A stretch of DNA of 64,000 bases, taken from positions 1 to 64,000 of the forward strand of contig JAJRSO010000046.1 in NCBI GenBank assembly GCA_024278755.1, written 5' to 3'. A program made the position numbers and the translations under genes. Of this stretch, positions 1-9,099 are shown one piece after another. The DNA comes from Calditrichota bacterium (GTDB taxonomy: Bacteria; Calditrichota; Calditrichia; Calditrichales; Calditrichaceae). Position 1 is the stretch's first letter. Each line of letters opens with the position of its first letter. The notes below the pieces were generated by a model. It was given only the letters and a program-made list of their open reading frames with translations, had not been told where the DNA came from and made no database searches.

Positions 1-1
1 A

Positions 2-100
2 ATGCGCAGAGTGGATAATTATAAAAAATTGCATGAAATGCGTGCTGTGTTAAAACAAGAAGTGACTAAACAAAAGAAAACTATAAAAAATGTGGCGTGA
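2..100 (+). CDS. Possible C-terminal end of an unrecognised gene running in from the left
   Basis: Frame 2 is open from the window edge to a TGA at 98-100 and reads as a lysine-rich, helix-prone 32-residue tail (MRRVDNYKKLHEMRAV..., ending in VA). It has an ATG at base 2, but no upstream sequence is available to judge a ribosome site. It may be the end of a longer gene or a chance open frame. No family can be named. Confidence 0.25.
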   Translation: MRRVDNYKKLHEMRAVLKQEVTKQKKTIKNVA

Positions 101-114
101 CCTTTTCTTAATAA

Positions 115-438
115 ATTTCAACTAAGATTTGGACATCGCCTAACGATGGAACAGTTTTTTATTTTCTCGCTGGACCAAGTTTAGATATTAAAACAAAAAG
201 TCGTATTCTTTTTGTTGCAAATAGTATAAAAGTCGAGAGAAGCCTTGATGACAATACTAAACTATTTGACTTTGGGATAGTTTTAGGAGCCGGTATTTCA
301 ATAAAAATAGGACAGGGAAATCTTTTATGCGAAGGTCGTTACCAATTGGGGTTATTTGAAATATACGAAGAAGATAATGGTGATACCGTGGATATGAAAA
401 ACGAAGGTTTCTCTATTATGGCAGGATATGAATTTTGA
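115..438 (+). pseudogene. Outer-membrane beta-barrel protein, 3' remnant
   Basis: Frame 1 is open from 115 to the TGA at 436-438 and gives about 107 residues with no usable start codon; two TAA codons lie directly before it (109-114). The peptide has alternating hydrophobic strands and Gly/aromatic patterns (VLGAGISIKIGQGNLLCEGRYQLGL) and ends in IMAGYEF, with the terminal aromatic residue expected of an outer-membrane barrel. It resembles the last strands of PorT/OmpA-like barrel proteins. The lack of a start and of an N-terminal half suggests a decayed gene. It could instead be the tail of a frameshifted gene beginning outside the window. Confidence 0.5.
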
Positions 439-548
439 TATGTTTGATTCCTTTCGAGTTAAACAAAAATATCAGTATTTTTCGAATAATTAACAATAGC
501 GGAATCTCTCAGGCAAAGAAGATGATTTTAAAGGACAACGTTTAACCC

Positions 549-664
549 ATATTTCTAAAATAAAATTTAGGAAACAGCAAATTCCAAAACTTAAACGGGC
601 CTCTGCGAAATGATTTTTATTTGAGATTTATTTGATTTTTGTTATTTGTACTTTGGAATTTAAG
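549..664. repeat. Dispersed AT-rich intergenic repeat, family A, copy 1
   Basis: This stretch shares a consensus with 38895-39026, 39381-39486 and the split copy at 20020-20225. Shared blocks are TTTCTAAARTRAAATTTAG near the left end, CTCTGC.A.R.RATTTTT and TTTGAGATTTA in the middle, and GTTATTTGTACTTTRGAATTTAA at the right end. No reading frame is conserved among the copies. It sits between the barrel remnant and the terminator of the leftward operon. Confidence 0.6.
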
Positions 665-729
665 GGGAAGATACGTATTGTTGTTTAAAAAAAATTCGGA
701 AAAAATTAAACAAAACAATTGAAATAAAA

Positions 730-762
730 TAAGAGGCTGTCCCCTGGGAGGCAGCCTCTCTT
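730..762 (-). terminator. Rho-independent terminator of the envelope operon
   Basis: The inverted repeat AGAGGCTG (732-739) and CAGCCTCT (752-759) is followed on the minus strand by a T-rich run. It lies about 30 bases beyond the stop of the DUF4097 gene. The plus-strand side is also T-rich, so it could work in both directions. Confidence 0.75.
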
Positions 763-791
763 CTTGTTTTCTTTTTGATGTTAATTTGAGA

Positions 792-1598
792 CTAGTATTC
801 CAATATACTGATACTTCCATTGGTGGTTTTAATAAAAATCAGCGGACCGCCGTCGTTAATTTCGGCTTCCAACCGCCTTTTTGATTTTTTATACCCTTCG
901 GTAATAGGCAGTTCACAACGGACGCGGCCATTGGTCGTACGCGCTTCGATATCGGCGTTTATAGTGGATGGCAAATAGAGTTTTACCGACCCGTTTGTTG
1001 TTTTTAAATTCATTTCTTCATTTTTGGCAACTTCTTTCATACTGATATTCAAAGATCCATTGGTGGTTCTGGCCCGGATCGTACCGGAAATATCCTCGGC
1101 CCGGATTTTGCCATTGGTTGTACTTAACACCATCTCACCGGAACTGCCGGTTACCGTAAGAGCGCCATTGGTGGAGTGTAAATCAAGATTCATTTTTTTA
1201 GGGACATTAATTTCGTAACTAACAGAACTGCCGGAACTGCCGCCGCCAAAAAGCCAACTGAAAAACCCGCCGCTGTGCCCCCTTCTGTTTCGCGGCAGAA
1301 TGGTCTCCACAACTAACTCGCCGTCATTTTCGGTTACCTCCACCGTCAGCGCTTCCATCATGCGGCCGGCATGTTCCGTATCGTCTGCACGTACTTTTTT
1401 ATAAGCGATAATTTCGATCGCATCGCCGGTCCGGCTCGATACTTCGATACTTCCGTTCACATTTTGCACACGAACCCGTTCAATATTCTTTGCGTCAATA
1501 CGTTTTTTAAAGGTCTCCTCCAGAGTAGCCGCCTGCAGCAATTGAAAACCGAGAATCATGGTAAGCAGCAACATCCAAATATTTATCTTGTGTCTCAT
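792..1598 (-). CDS. DUF4097-family secreted beta-strand repeat protein
   Basis: The 268-residue product has a signal peptide (MRHKINIWMLLLTMILGFQLLQA) and then a repetitive beta structure with STNGALTV, TTNGKIRA, TTNGSLNI, TTNGSVKL, TTNGRVRC and TTNGSISI about every 20-25 residues. This is the signature of DUF4097/adhesin-like beta-solenoids. The Gly/Ser loop FSWLFGGGSSGSS may be flexible. The ATG at 1596-1598 is chosen over an in-frame upstream start because AAGGAG lies 7 bases before it and the signal peptide begins there. It is the last gene of a three-gene operon, 13 bases after the repeat protein. Its function is unknown; it probably acts in the periplasm or at the surface. Confidence 0.8.
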   Translation of the reverse strand: MRHKINIWMLLLTMILGFQLLQAATLEETFKKRIDAKNIERVRVQNVNGSIEVSSRTGDAIEIIAYKKVRADDTEHAGRMMEALTVEVTENDGELVVETILPRNRRGHSGGFFSWLFGGGSSGSSVSYEINVPKKMNLDLHSTNGALTVTGSSGEMVLSTTNGKIRAEDISGTIRARTTNGSLNISMKEVAKNEEMNLKTTNGSVKLYLPSTINADIEARTTNGRVRCELPITEGYKKSKRRLEAEINDGGPLIFIKTTNGSISILEY

Positions 1599-1611
1599 TA
1601 GCTTCTCCTTT

Positions 1612-3348
1612 TTAGTTTGATACATCGAAAATGGTAATTCCCCAATTGCGTTTATCATAGGGCGCATCATCGTTCCAACCGTAATAGGAATGGCTATCGT
1701 CCGACCGGAAATGAACGGTATAGATACCCGGGTCTAAGGTAATGATCGTATCCACAATGCGGTTCTTTTTTGCGCCGCCGGCATGCTCCGTTTCACGGTA
1801 ACGCATTTTCCAAACCAGGTCATTATCCGCATCGCGAATCCAGCCATAGTCATACATTTCGTCCCAGTCGCCCTCACCGATGCAATAGATACGAATGCGC
1901 GTTTTCTTGTCTAATGTAAACTGCTTACGTACATGTTCATCGTCTCCCACCCGAATCAAACGAGCCAGAATCGTCTCTTTTTTTGTTTTGGAAATATCCA
2001 TTGCCTGAACGGCGTCGCTGCTGCCTACGGCAAAAATGGAAATTCCCCACATTTCCGGTTTGTCGGGGCCTTCCACATTCCAGCCGTCATACGAATGCGA
2101 ATCATCGCTCTGGAAATACAAAATATATTCGCCCGCGTTCAGTTCAATCACCCCGTCAAACAAACGGTTTTTTGATCCTCCCCCGGCATTTTCCGTATCT
2201 TTATAACGCATCTTCCAAACGGTTTCGCCATTCTCTGCATTTGTTATCCAGCCGTAATCAAACATATCGCCATCCCGGCCTTCTCCCAGCGCAAAAATGC
2301 GAATCTTTGTGCGTTTCGTCAGTTTAAACCCGGCTTCTTTATAGGCATAATCACCCACATGGGTAATGCTTACAATGGGTTTTGCTGCTGTTTCGGAATA
2401 TTTTTTAATGATGGACGGATCAAAACCTTTTCCGGCAGCGGTAATTGTAATTCCATAGTGAAACGGATCATACGGAGGATTAGAATTCCATTCCTCCGGC
2501 GAATGCGTTCCGTCTGATTTCGTAAAGACCAGATAATCCCCGGGCTGTAACAAGATGGTATTTTTCGCAACACGATTTTTTGTAGCCCCTCCGGCATATT
2601 CCGTATCGGCTTCGCGCATGGTCCACACGCGCTCCCGGGTTTGCGCATTGATAATCCAGGCATAATCGAACATTTCTCCCTTAAAGCCTTCACCGATAGC
2701 ATACACCGTAACTTTAAGCGGCCGGGTAAGCGTAAAGCCGCGATGACGTCTTTGGCCGTCGTGAGAGGCATAGAGTTGCAAAATAGCCGATTCTTTCTTT
2801 TGATTAATCGATTTTTTTGTCTCTCTCTGATTCAGCACTTCGTCCACACCGCTGATTTTGATCATCCATTTATCGGCATCGTAATCCCAGTCGTTTGAAT
2901 TTGAAAAAATCTTCTTAAAGACCTTTCCCAAAGTTATTAACCCCCCGCTCATACTAAAGAAGGAGGGTTCCACCGCCGAAAAATAGACTTCGTACTCGCC
3001 TTTCGGCAACCGTACCTTTTCATCAAATAAACGGTTCCACTCCGACCACCCCACCCGTTCGGTATTTTCGATGGTCATACGCCATACCATTTTACGGGTT
3101 TGGGCATTGATGATCCAGGCATAGGCAAACATATTATGACGGTCTATATGCGAATTATTAAGACGACGTATCTCTTTTTTACCACCGGCGCCGACTGCTT
3201 TAATAGCTACCTTTTTATCACTGTTCAATACAAAACCGCTATAATAAATTTGTTCGTACCCGATGTTTTTTATTTCGAGTATATTGTTCCCCGCCCATAC
3301 ACTGCTTACGGCGAGTAGGCTGAATATAATTAAACTTTTACGAAACAT
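1612..3348 (-). CDS. Secreted protein with four copies of an unrecognised ~120-residue module
   Basis: The 578-residue product begins with a signal peptide (MFRKSLIIFSLLAVSSVWA). It then contains four related modules at about residues 25-170, 185-305, 325-440 and 455-578. Each has a core such as MFDYAWIINAQTRERVWTM, followed by TE.AGG..KNR, a PG.Y.V.F strand, SDDSHSYYGWN and a closing WGI.I.. strand. The conserved W, G and acidic residues suggest a beta-sandwich, possibly metal- or ligand-binding, but I recognise no family. The first module is the most divergent and has a long insertion. It lies 15 bases after the BamA-like gene and 13 bases before the DUF4097 gene, so it is co-transcribed and probably exported to the periplasm or surface. 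Confidence 0.8.
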   Translation of the reverse strand: MFRKSLIIFSLLAVSSVWAGNNILEIKNIGYEQIYYSGFVLNSDKKVAIKAVGAGGKKEIRRLNNSHIDRHNMFAYAWIINAQTRKMVWRMTIENTERVGWSEWNRLFDEKVRLPKGEYEVYFSAVEPSFFSMSGGLITLGKVFKKIFSNSNDWDYDADKWMIKISGVDEVLNQRETKKSINQKKESAILQLYASHDGQRRHRGFTLTRPLKVTVYAIGEGFKGEMFDYAWIINAQTRERVWTMREADTEYAGGATKNRVAKNTILLQPGDYLVFTKSDGTHSPEEWNSNPPYDPFHYGITITAAGKGFDPSIIKKYSETAAKPIVSITHVGDYAYKEAGFKLTKRTKIRIFALGEGRDGDMFDYGWITNAENGETVWKMRYKDTENAGGGSKNRLFDGVIELNAGEYILYFQSDDSHSYDGWNVEGPDKPEMWGISIFAVGSSDAVQAMDISKTKKETILARLIRVGDDEHVRKQFTLDKKTRIRIYCIGEGDWDEMYDYGWIRDADNDLVWKMRYRETEHAGGAKKNRIVDTIITLDPGIYTVHFRSDDSHSYYGWNDDAPYDKRNWGITIFDVSN

Positions 3349-3363
3349 CAGCTGCCTGCTTTC

Positions 3364-4971
3364 TTAGAAAGGTTTAGTTAATCTAAAAATTAACAAAACC
3401 GAATTTCTGTTGGTATCCGTGCGCTTTGCAATACTCAGGCGGGCATTCCCGTCCAGGGTCGAAAAGGCAATTCCTATGTCGGCTTTCATATCCTTTAATT
3501 TAAGATGTGAAAAGCCGGCATTCCAGTTATCTTTATTCGAATAATCCGCCCGGTTCCACACATTTCCCGCATCTACAAACAGAATATATCGTAAATCGTC
3601 AAAAAATAAAAAACTTCCGCCCCAGGCCCTGGGGTTTAAATTATATTCAAAATTAGCCAGCAGCATCCGGTCACCGCCAAAGGCGTTTTCCCCGCCGCGC
3701 AGAGATTTGTAACTAAACCCGCGCAGACTGCCCACGCCGCCAAGCTGATTCAACTTTTGTAAAGGTACTTCGCCAACCGCCGTGGAGGCTTTGATACGTA
3801 TATCAAAGCGTTCGTAGCGGCCCAATGGCTGATAGCGCCGTAATTCGAACGTGTATTGATTAAATGAAAAATCGCTTTTCAATTTACTATTTGATGTTTC
3901 AATACCCATTTTGGCGTACCAGCCCCGGGTGGGCTCTTCGATATTATCACGATTATCAAAATAGAGCTCGCCATATAAACTGCGCATATTGCCTTCGATA
4001 ATAAACGGGTTTTCGCGGAAATCACGTTTACCAAACAGCGCCCAGTTCGTGTTCCTGACAACCGATTCATAGTCATCGTTACGGTAAGCCAGCGACCCTT
4101 TAAAATAGATGCTTAAATTTTGACTGGCGTGTAATTCATATCCGCTTCTGCGATAATAATCCTGAAAATCTCTATGCAGCAGCACGGCGGACAGACTATT
4201 TTCCCAGGAAGTCAGCAGCCAATCGTCTTTGGTATCGGTTAAATCGTAGGTTTTGACGCCCAGCTCAAATCGGTAATCGGTTTGATCGAATAACCAGCGG
4301 TCGGCCCCTATTTCATAGCGCCACGATTTTTCTTTGAACCCGTATCCGCCGAAGCCGTGAACGGTAAGCAGATCATATTTCCCGCTGATTCTTTTGGGAA
4401 TGGCCCAACCGAGGAAAACACCCTGCACCCGGTTATAACTTAGAATAACCGATTCGTCCACATGGCGTAACGGAAGCGTACTGTATGGTCCGTGATGCCC
4501 GCGCCGGGACGATGAATAGAAATGACGCCCAAGGTCTTCGTCCCATTCGTTCACTGCATAAAGATTTTTAGCCCGGGTCTCCAACTGATTTCCGCGCACC
4601 CGGCTATTATCACTCTGACGGATGGTTCCGTCAATACTGGTTACATTGCCGTCTACCAGAGAACCGTCTTTTAAAGAAACATCGCCATTAATGACCAATA
4701 CATCTCCGCGAACAGCTCCGTGTATTTTCAAATCGCCATCCACAATAACCAAATTTCCGTCTACTACATCTTCTTTATCAATTTTTGTTTTTCCGGTATA
4801 GCGAAACATCGGCTTGTCCGAATCGCCAAGATATTTTTCAATCGCACGTTTTTCGATGGATGTAAGCGGGGTTTCGGAAAGTTCCGATTCTTTTTCCTGT
4901 GCCAAAACAGGCCCCAATGCAAGGGACAGAAAAAACAAGATTGCCAGGAATGTTTTGTAGGTGTTTTGCAT
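3364..4971 (-). CDS. BamA/TamA-like outer-membrane barrel with bactofilin-like N-terminal strand region
   Basis: The 535-residue product has a signal peptide ending near LALGPVLAQ. A short repetitive stretch follows at residues ~65-125 (VVDGNLVIVDGDLKIHGAV, DVLVINGDVSLKDGSLVDG), which resembles the polymer-forming bactofilin fold. From ~residue 180 to the end it is a surface-antigen (D15/BamA) barrel with the motifs GGVGSLRGFSYKSLRGG and FVDAGNVWN and a terminal Phe. No POTRA domains are seen, so it is unlikely to be the essential BamA itself. GGAGG precedes the ATG. It is the first gene of the operon with the repeat protein and the DUF4097 protein, and may anchor or export them; that role is inference. 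Confidence 0.8.
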   Translation of the reverse strand: MQNTYKTFLAILFFLSLALGPVLAQEKESELSETPLTSIEKRAIEKYLGDSDKPMFRYTGKTKIDKEDVVDGNLVIVDGDLKIHGAVRGDVLVINGDVSLKDGSLVDGNVTSIDGTIRQSDNSRVRGNQLETRAKNLYAVNEWDEDLGRHFYSSSRRGHHGPYSTLPLRHVDESVILSYNRVQGVFLGWAIPKRISGKYDLLTVHGFGGYGFKEKSWRYEIGADRWLFDQTDYRFELGVKTYDLTDTKDDWLLTSWENSLSAVLLHRDFQDYYRRSGYELHASQNLSIYFKGSLAYRNDDYESVVRNTNWALFGKRDFRENPFIIEGNMRSLYGELYFDNRDNIEEPTRGWYAKMGIETSNSKLKSDFSFNQYTFELRRYQPLGRYERFDIRIKASTAVGEVPLQKLNQLGGVGSLRGFSYKSLRGGENAFGGDRMLLANFEYNLNPRAWGGSFLFFDDLRYILFVDAGNVWNRADYSNKDNWNAGFSHLKLKDMKADIGIAFSTLDGNARLSIAKRTDTNRNSVLLIFRLTKPF

Positions 4972-5123
4972 TTTGCCTCCAATAAAAGCTAATTTCCCTA
5001 AACATACGCAGTCTTTAAATAAAAAGTTACAAAAGACCGCGCCTTTTTGAAATTTTTAAAAGCTGAAATCTTGTTCAAATTAAAAATAATCGTATATTAG
5101 AAAATTATTTTAAAGGAGTAGAT

Positions 5124-6292
5124 TTGAACCACACACGGCTAAGCCGCAGTCAAAAGGAAAACGCCACCGCCAATCCTATGTACCGGTATCTCACAATTTT
5201 AACCATTGCTTCCATGGCCGGCCTGCAAACCTGGCGCACCCTGTTTAATAATTTTGCCGTGGACGCCGCTTCGCTTACCGGATACCATATCGGTATTATC
5301 CAGGCCGTTCGGGAAATACCCGGATTTCTGGCCCTGCTGGCCATCTTTGTGATTCGCTTTATTCCGGAACACAAGCTGTCGGCCGTTTCTATTTTTACGC
5401 TGGGTACCGGCGTCGCTCTAACCGGTTTTTCCCTTCCTTCAGCGGTTTAATCGCTACAACCCTGGTCATGAGTTTCGGATTTCATTATTATGAAACCACA
5501 AACCAGTCCCTTACCTTGCAGTATTTTGATCAAAAAACATCGCCCTGGGTCTTCGGCAAACTGCGCAGCACCGCGGCGGCGGCGAATATTTTTACCGGCC
5601 TGCTTGTCTTTGGCGCCGCCGCCTTTTTAAACTATCAGCAGATGTTTCTTATTTTTGGAGCGGTCATCATCCTGCTGGGAAGCTGGGGGTTCTTTCAGAA
5701 TCCCGCTCAGAAACATCTGCCGGTACAGCATAAACATATGATTTTACGTAAAAAATACTGGCTTTTTTATTTTTTAACTTTTATGTCCGGCGCCCGACGG
5801 CAGATATTTGTGGCCTTTGCCGTTTTTCTGCTGGTCGAAAAATTTTCCTACAGTGTTCAGGCGGTTACCGCCCTGTTTATTTTAAACAATTTCATCAATT
5901 ATTTTTTGAGCCCGCTCATCGGAAAAGCCATCATTCGCTTTGGCGAACGAAAGGTGCTGTCTATGGAATACGGCAGCCTGATTTTTATTTTTACCGCCTA
6001 TGCCTTTGTTGATTCGGTTTATCTTGTCGGCGTTTTATACGTGCTCGATCATATCTTTTTTAATTTTTCCATCGCCATCCGCACCTATTTTCAGAAAATC
6101 GGAAGGCAAAAAGACATCGCGCCGACTATGGCCGCAAGTTTCACCATCAACCATATTGCCGCCGTGGTCATTCCGGTCCTTGGCGGACTGATGTGGGCGG
6201 CCGACTATCGGATCGTTTTCTTTGCAGGAACCGCCATGAGTTTGGTTTCGTTAGCCGCGGTACAACGAATACGGATACCTAAAACTAAATAA
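5124..6292 (+). pseudogene. MFS transporter interrupted by a single-base frameshift
   Basis: Two abutting frames together make one major-facilitator transporter of about 390 residues. The first part (5124-5450) starts at TTG behind AAGGAG. The second continues in another frame through the remaining membrane segments to 6292. The break is at the T5 run at 5426-5430. With one more T the sequence would read TGFFPSFSGLIATTLVMSFG without interruption and join the conserved FHYYET region. So this is either a real -1 deletion or a homopolymer sequencing error. The second part alone lacks the first membrane helices. The substrate is unknown. The gene stands alone between the leftward envelope operon and prc. 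Confidence 0.8.
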
Positions 6293-6454
6293 ATCTTTTT
6301 TTCAGACGAAATAAGGAAACCAAAATAAAAAATAAAAGTATGAACCGAATTAAATAGTTGTTTTTAGCGTAGAGACGTTGATATAGCGCAAACACGGGGA
6401 ATGGAATTCTTTGTATTCTGTTCGATATTCAGGGAAAAACCAGTCAGGACTATT

Positions 6455-8473
6455 ATGAAACAAACCTTTCTATTACTTAGTATCATTTTAATCTTCAGTT
6501 TGGCAGTGCCAACCTTTGCGGTCGGTTCTTTACAAAATAGCGAGCTCCTCGAACCGGAACCGATGCATCCGCGGGTAGAACGGGTAATTACCTATTTACT
6601 TTCACGTAGCCATTACCAGAAAAAAACCATTGATGACTCGCTTTCATCAAGTTTTTATACCAATTACATCGAATCTTTAGACGGGAACCGGCTCTATTTT
6701 TTACAGCCCGACATCGACTCTTTTGAATCCTTTCGCTATAATCTGGACGACAGTCTGCGTGCTGGTTTGCTGGGGCCGGCATACCGGATTTTCAACCTGT
6801 TTCTTAAACGTTTTCGCCAGAGAATGGATTTTGTATTAAAACGGCTTGATACGGAATTTGATTATAGCAAAGATGAAAACTTTCGTATCGATCGCAGGCA
6901 ATTAAAATGGCCGGCTACCACGGAAGAGATTGATGATATTTGGCGTAAGCGTCTTAAAAACGACGCTCTTAAAATGAAACTGGCCGGAAAAGAATGGGAA
7001 GATATTTCCAAGATACTGAAAAAACGTTATTCCAATATGCTAAAACGACTCAATAAAACAAATGGCGAGGATGTGTTTCAGACCTATATGAGCGCCTTTG
7101 CCGATACCTTTGATCCGCACACCAACTATATGTCGCCCAAACTCAGTCATGACTTTAAGATCCGCATGAGCCATTCGCTAGAAGGCATCGGCGCCACCCT
7201 GCGCACGGAGGATGAATATACGCTGGTGGTTCAGATTGTCCCCGGCGGTCCGGCCGATAAAAGCGGATTGCTGCATCCCAACGATCGCATCAGCGGAGTG
7301 GGTCAGGGCGACGACGGTGAAATTGTGGATGTAATCGGCTGGCGCATTGATGATGTGGTGGAACTCATTCGCGGCCCGAAAACAACCAGAGTCCGGCTGC
7401 AAATATATCCGGCAGACGCTTCCCTCGAGAGCCCGCCCGATACCATAAAAATCACCCGCGATAAAGTGCGCCTGGCCGACCGGGCCGCCCAAAGCGATAC
7501 GCTGGAACTGGAAGAAAACGGACATACGTTTAAAGTAGGCGTCATCGATATTCCGGATTTTTATCTGGATTATGACGGTATGCGCAAAGGCGATCCCAAC
7601 TATTCCAGCACCACAAGGGATGTGAAACGGTTAATTTCGGAATTAAAATCTGCCGGGGTAGAAAGTATTGTAATAGACCTTCGCAATAACGGCGGCGGCT
7701 TCTTAACCGAGGCCGTAAACCTGACCGGATTATTTATCAAAGAAGGACCCGTGGTACAGGTGCGTCAAACCAACGGCCGCCTTGAAATTGATCGCGATAC
7801 CGATGACGCTGTTTACTACGATGGACCTCTCGCCGTTCTGATAAACCGTTTCAGCGCTTCCGCATCCGAAATTTTTGCCGCCGCCATTCAAGATTACGGC
7901 CGCGGAATTATCCTTGGCAATCAATCCTATGGAAAAGGGACCGTACAAAATATCATCCGCCTGAATCGTTTCTTCCCGCGCACTTCCGAGAAACTGGGAC
8001 AGGTTAAAATGACCATCGCCAAGTTCTACCGCGTAAACGGAGGCAGTACGCAAAACATGGGCGTTGTCCCGGATATAGAATTTCCCGCGCAGTATGGCCA
8101 AAATGAAATTGGTGAACGGAATATGAAAAACGCCCTGCTCTGGGATGAAATCGATCCGCTTTCTTACGAATCGGTTCATATGACGCCACAAACCATAATT
8201 AGCCGCCTGCACAGCAGCCATCTTTCCAGAATCAGCCGGAACCTGCGTTTTAAATACCTGATGGAAGATTTTGAACGAATGAAGTTAGAACGGAAGAAAA
8301 AAATTATTTCGCTACAGGAAGAAAAACGGCGGCAGCAGCGTAAAGAGGCGGAAGAACGCAAGGAAGCGCATAAAAAAGAACTGGAAAAACTAAATCTTGC
8401 CGATAATAAAGACGACCTCTATTTACAGGAAAGCGCCTTTATTTTAGACGATTATATTCAATTAATGAAATAG
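6455..8473 (+). CDS. prc: Tail-specific (C-terminal processing) protease Prc, S41 family
   Basis: The ~672-residue periplasmic serine protease degrades or trims proteins from their C-terminus. After a signal peptide (KQTFLLLSIILIFSLAVPTFA) come the N-terminal helical Prc domain, a PDZ domain near residues 240-330 (LEGIGATLR..., PGGPADKSGLL) and the S41 catalytic domain. The catalytic Ser is in NRFSASASEIF (~residue 466) and the Lys is in SYGKGTVQ (~492). The C-terminal DUF3340-like part ends in a charged coiled coil (KEAEERKEAHKKELEKL). The in-frame ATG at 6401 is possible, but the start at 6455 places the signal peptide at the N-terminus. Length and domain order match E. coli Prc. Likely monocistronic, with a strong terminator downstream. 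Confidence 0.93.
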   Translation: MKQTFLLLSIILIFSLAVPTFAVGSLQNSELLEPEPMHPRVERVITYLLSRSHYQKKTIDDSLSSSFYTNYIESLDGNRLYFLQPDIDSFESFRYNLDDSLRAGLLGPAYRIFNLFLKRFRQRMDFVLKRLDTEFDYSKDENFRIDRRQLKWPATTEEIDDIWRKRLKNDALKMKLAGKEWEDISKILKKRYSNMLKRLNKTNGEDVFQTYMSAFADTFDPHTNYMSPKLSHDFKIRMSHSLEGIGATLRTEDEYTLVVQIVPGGPADKSGLLHPNDRISGVGQGDDGEIVDVIGWRIDDVVELIRGPKTTRVRLQIYPADASLESPPDTIKITRDKVRLADRAAQSDTLELEENGHTFKVGVIDIPDFYLDYDGMRKGDPNYSSTTRDVKRLISELKSAGVESIVIDLRNNGGGFLTEAVNLTGLFIKEGPVVQVRQTNGRLEIDRDTDDAVYYDGPLAVLINRFSASASEIFAAAIQDYGRGIILGNQSYGKGTVQNIIRLNRFFPRTSEKLGQVKMTIAKFYRVNGGSTQNMGVVPDIEFPAQYGQNEIGERNMKNALLWDEIDPLSYESVHMTPQTIISRLHSSHLSRISRNLRFKYLMEDFERMKLERKKKIISLQEEKRRQQRKEAEERKEAHKKELEKLNLADNKDDLYLQESAFILDDYIQLMK

Positions 8474-8482
8474 CCCGTATCC

Positions 8483-8519
8483 ATATTTCTTCCGGGTTTT
8501 TTAAACCCGGAAGAAATAT
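8483..8519. terminator. Perfect inverted-repeat terminator between convergent prc and ogt
   Basis: ATATTTCTTCCGGGTTT is followed by a 3-base loop and its exact complement, giving a 17-bp stem. It lies 10 bases after the prc stop and just touches the ogt stop codon, so it can end transcription from both sides. The T run inside the stem and loop supplies the U-tract. Confidence 0.85.
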
Positions 8520-8986
8520 CAAACCAGCGTCACTCCCTCGTGTTGCAACAGCCATTCCTTACGCCATAGGCCACCGGCAAATCCGGTCATCTTTCCATTT
8601 TTCCCAATGACACGGTGACAGGGAATTATTATGGGAATGGGATTTTTACTGTTTGCCAGCCCTACCGCTCTTACCGCTTTAGGGTTGTTAATCGCGCTTG
8701 CAATTTCTCCGTACGACGCGGTTTTTCCAAAAGGGATTTGCCGTAAAGCCTGCCACACTTCTTTCTGAAACGGAGTCCCCTGCGGCAGCAACGGAATGGA
8801 AAACTGTTTTAAACGTCCTGCAAAATAAGCGTCCAGTTGCCGGCGGGTTTCATCCAAAATTGCGTTTGTCTGTTCCGGCCTGTTTCTTTTCTCTGCGCCA
8901 AATTTTATTTCCATGAGAAAAGTCTCCGTGCTTACCAGTTCGAGGGTCTCTACGGGTGATTCGTAAAATATTCTAAATGTTTTCAT
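8519..8986 (-). CDS. ogt: Methylated-DNA--protein-cysteine S-methyltransferase
   Basis: A 155-residue suicide repair enzyme that transfers methyl groups from O6-methylguanine or O4-methylthymine in DNA to its own cysteine. The active-site motif IIIPCHRVIG is intact (Cys acceptor), with the DNA-binding helix-turn-helix GKTASYGEIASAINNPKAVRAVG before it and the closing GFAGGLWRKEWLLQHEG. An 8-residue longer version starting at TTG (9010) is possible. ATG 8986 was chosen because it is the only ATG at the family's usual N-terminus; neither start has a clear ribosome site. It is a single gene. It lacks an Ada regulatory domain, so it should be of the Ogt type. Confidence 0.92.
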   Translation of the reverse strand: MKTFRIFYESPVETLELVSTETFLMEIKFGAEKRNRPEQTNAILDETRRQLDAYFAGRLKQFSIPLLPQGTPFQKEVWQALRQIPFGKTASYGEIASAINNPKAVRAVGLANSKNPIPIIIPCHRVIGKNGKMTGFAGGLWRKEWLLQHEGVTLV

Positions 8987-9099
8987 GGTGTCTAATTTAT
9001 GATTCTGCAAACCAATATCAACCGATTAAAAATTTTACTCCTAAAGGTATCAAACGCACCGTTTTATCATCAAAGGAATTTACATAAAAAGGAAGGCTT

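Noticed and set aside
2370-2771. 133-residue minus-strand frame inside the four-repeat protein
   Set aside because: It lies in a different frame of a well-supported gene, with no start site of its own. It is a shadow of the repeat region.
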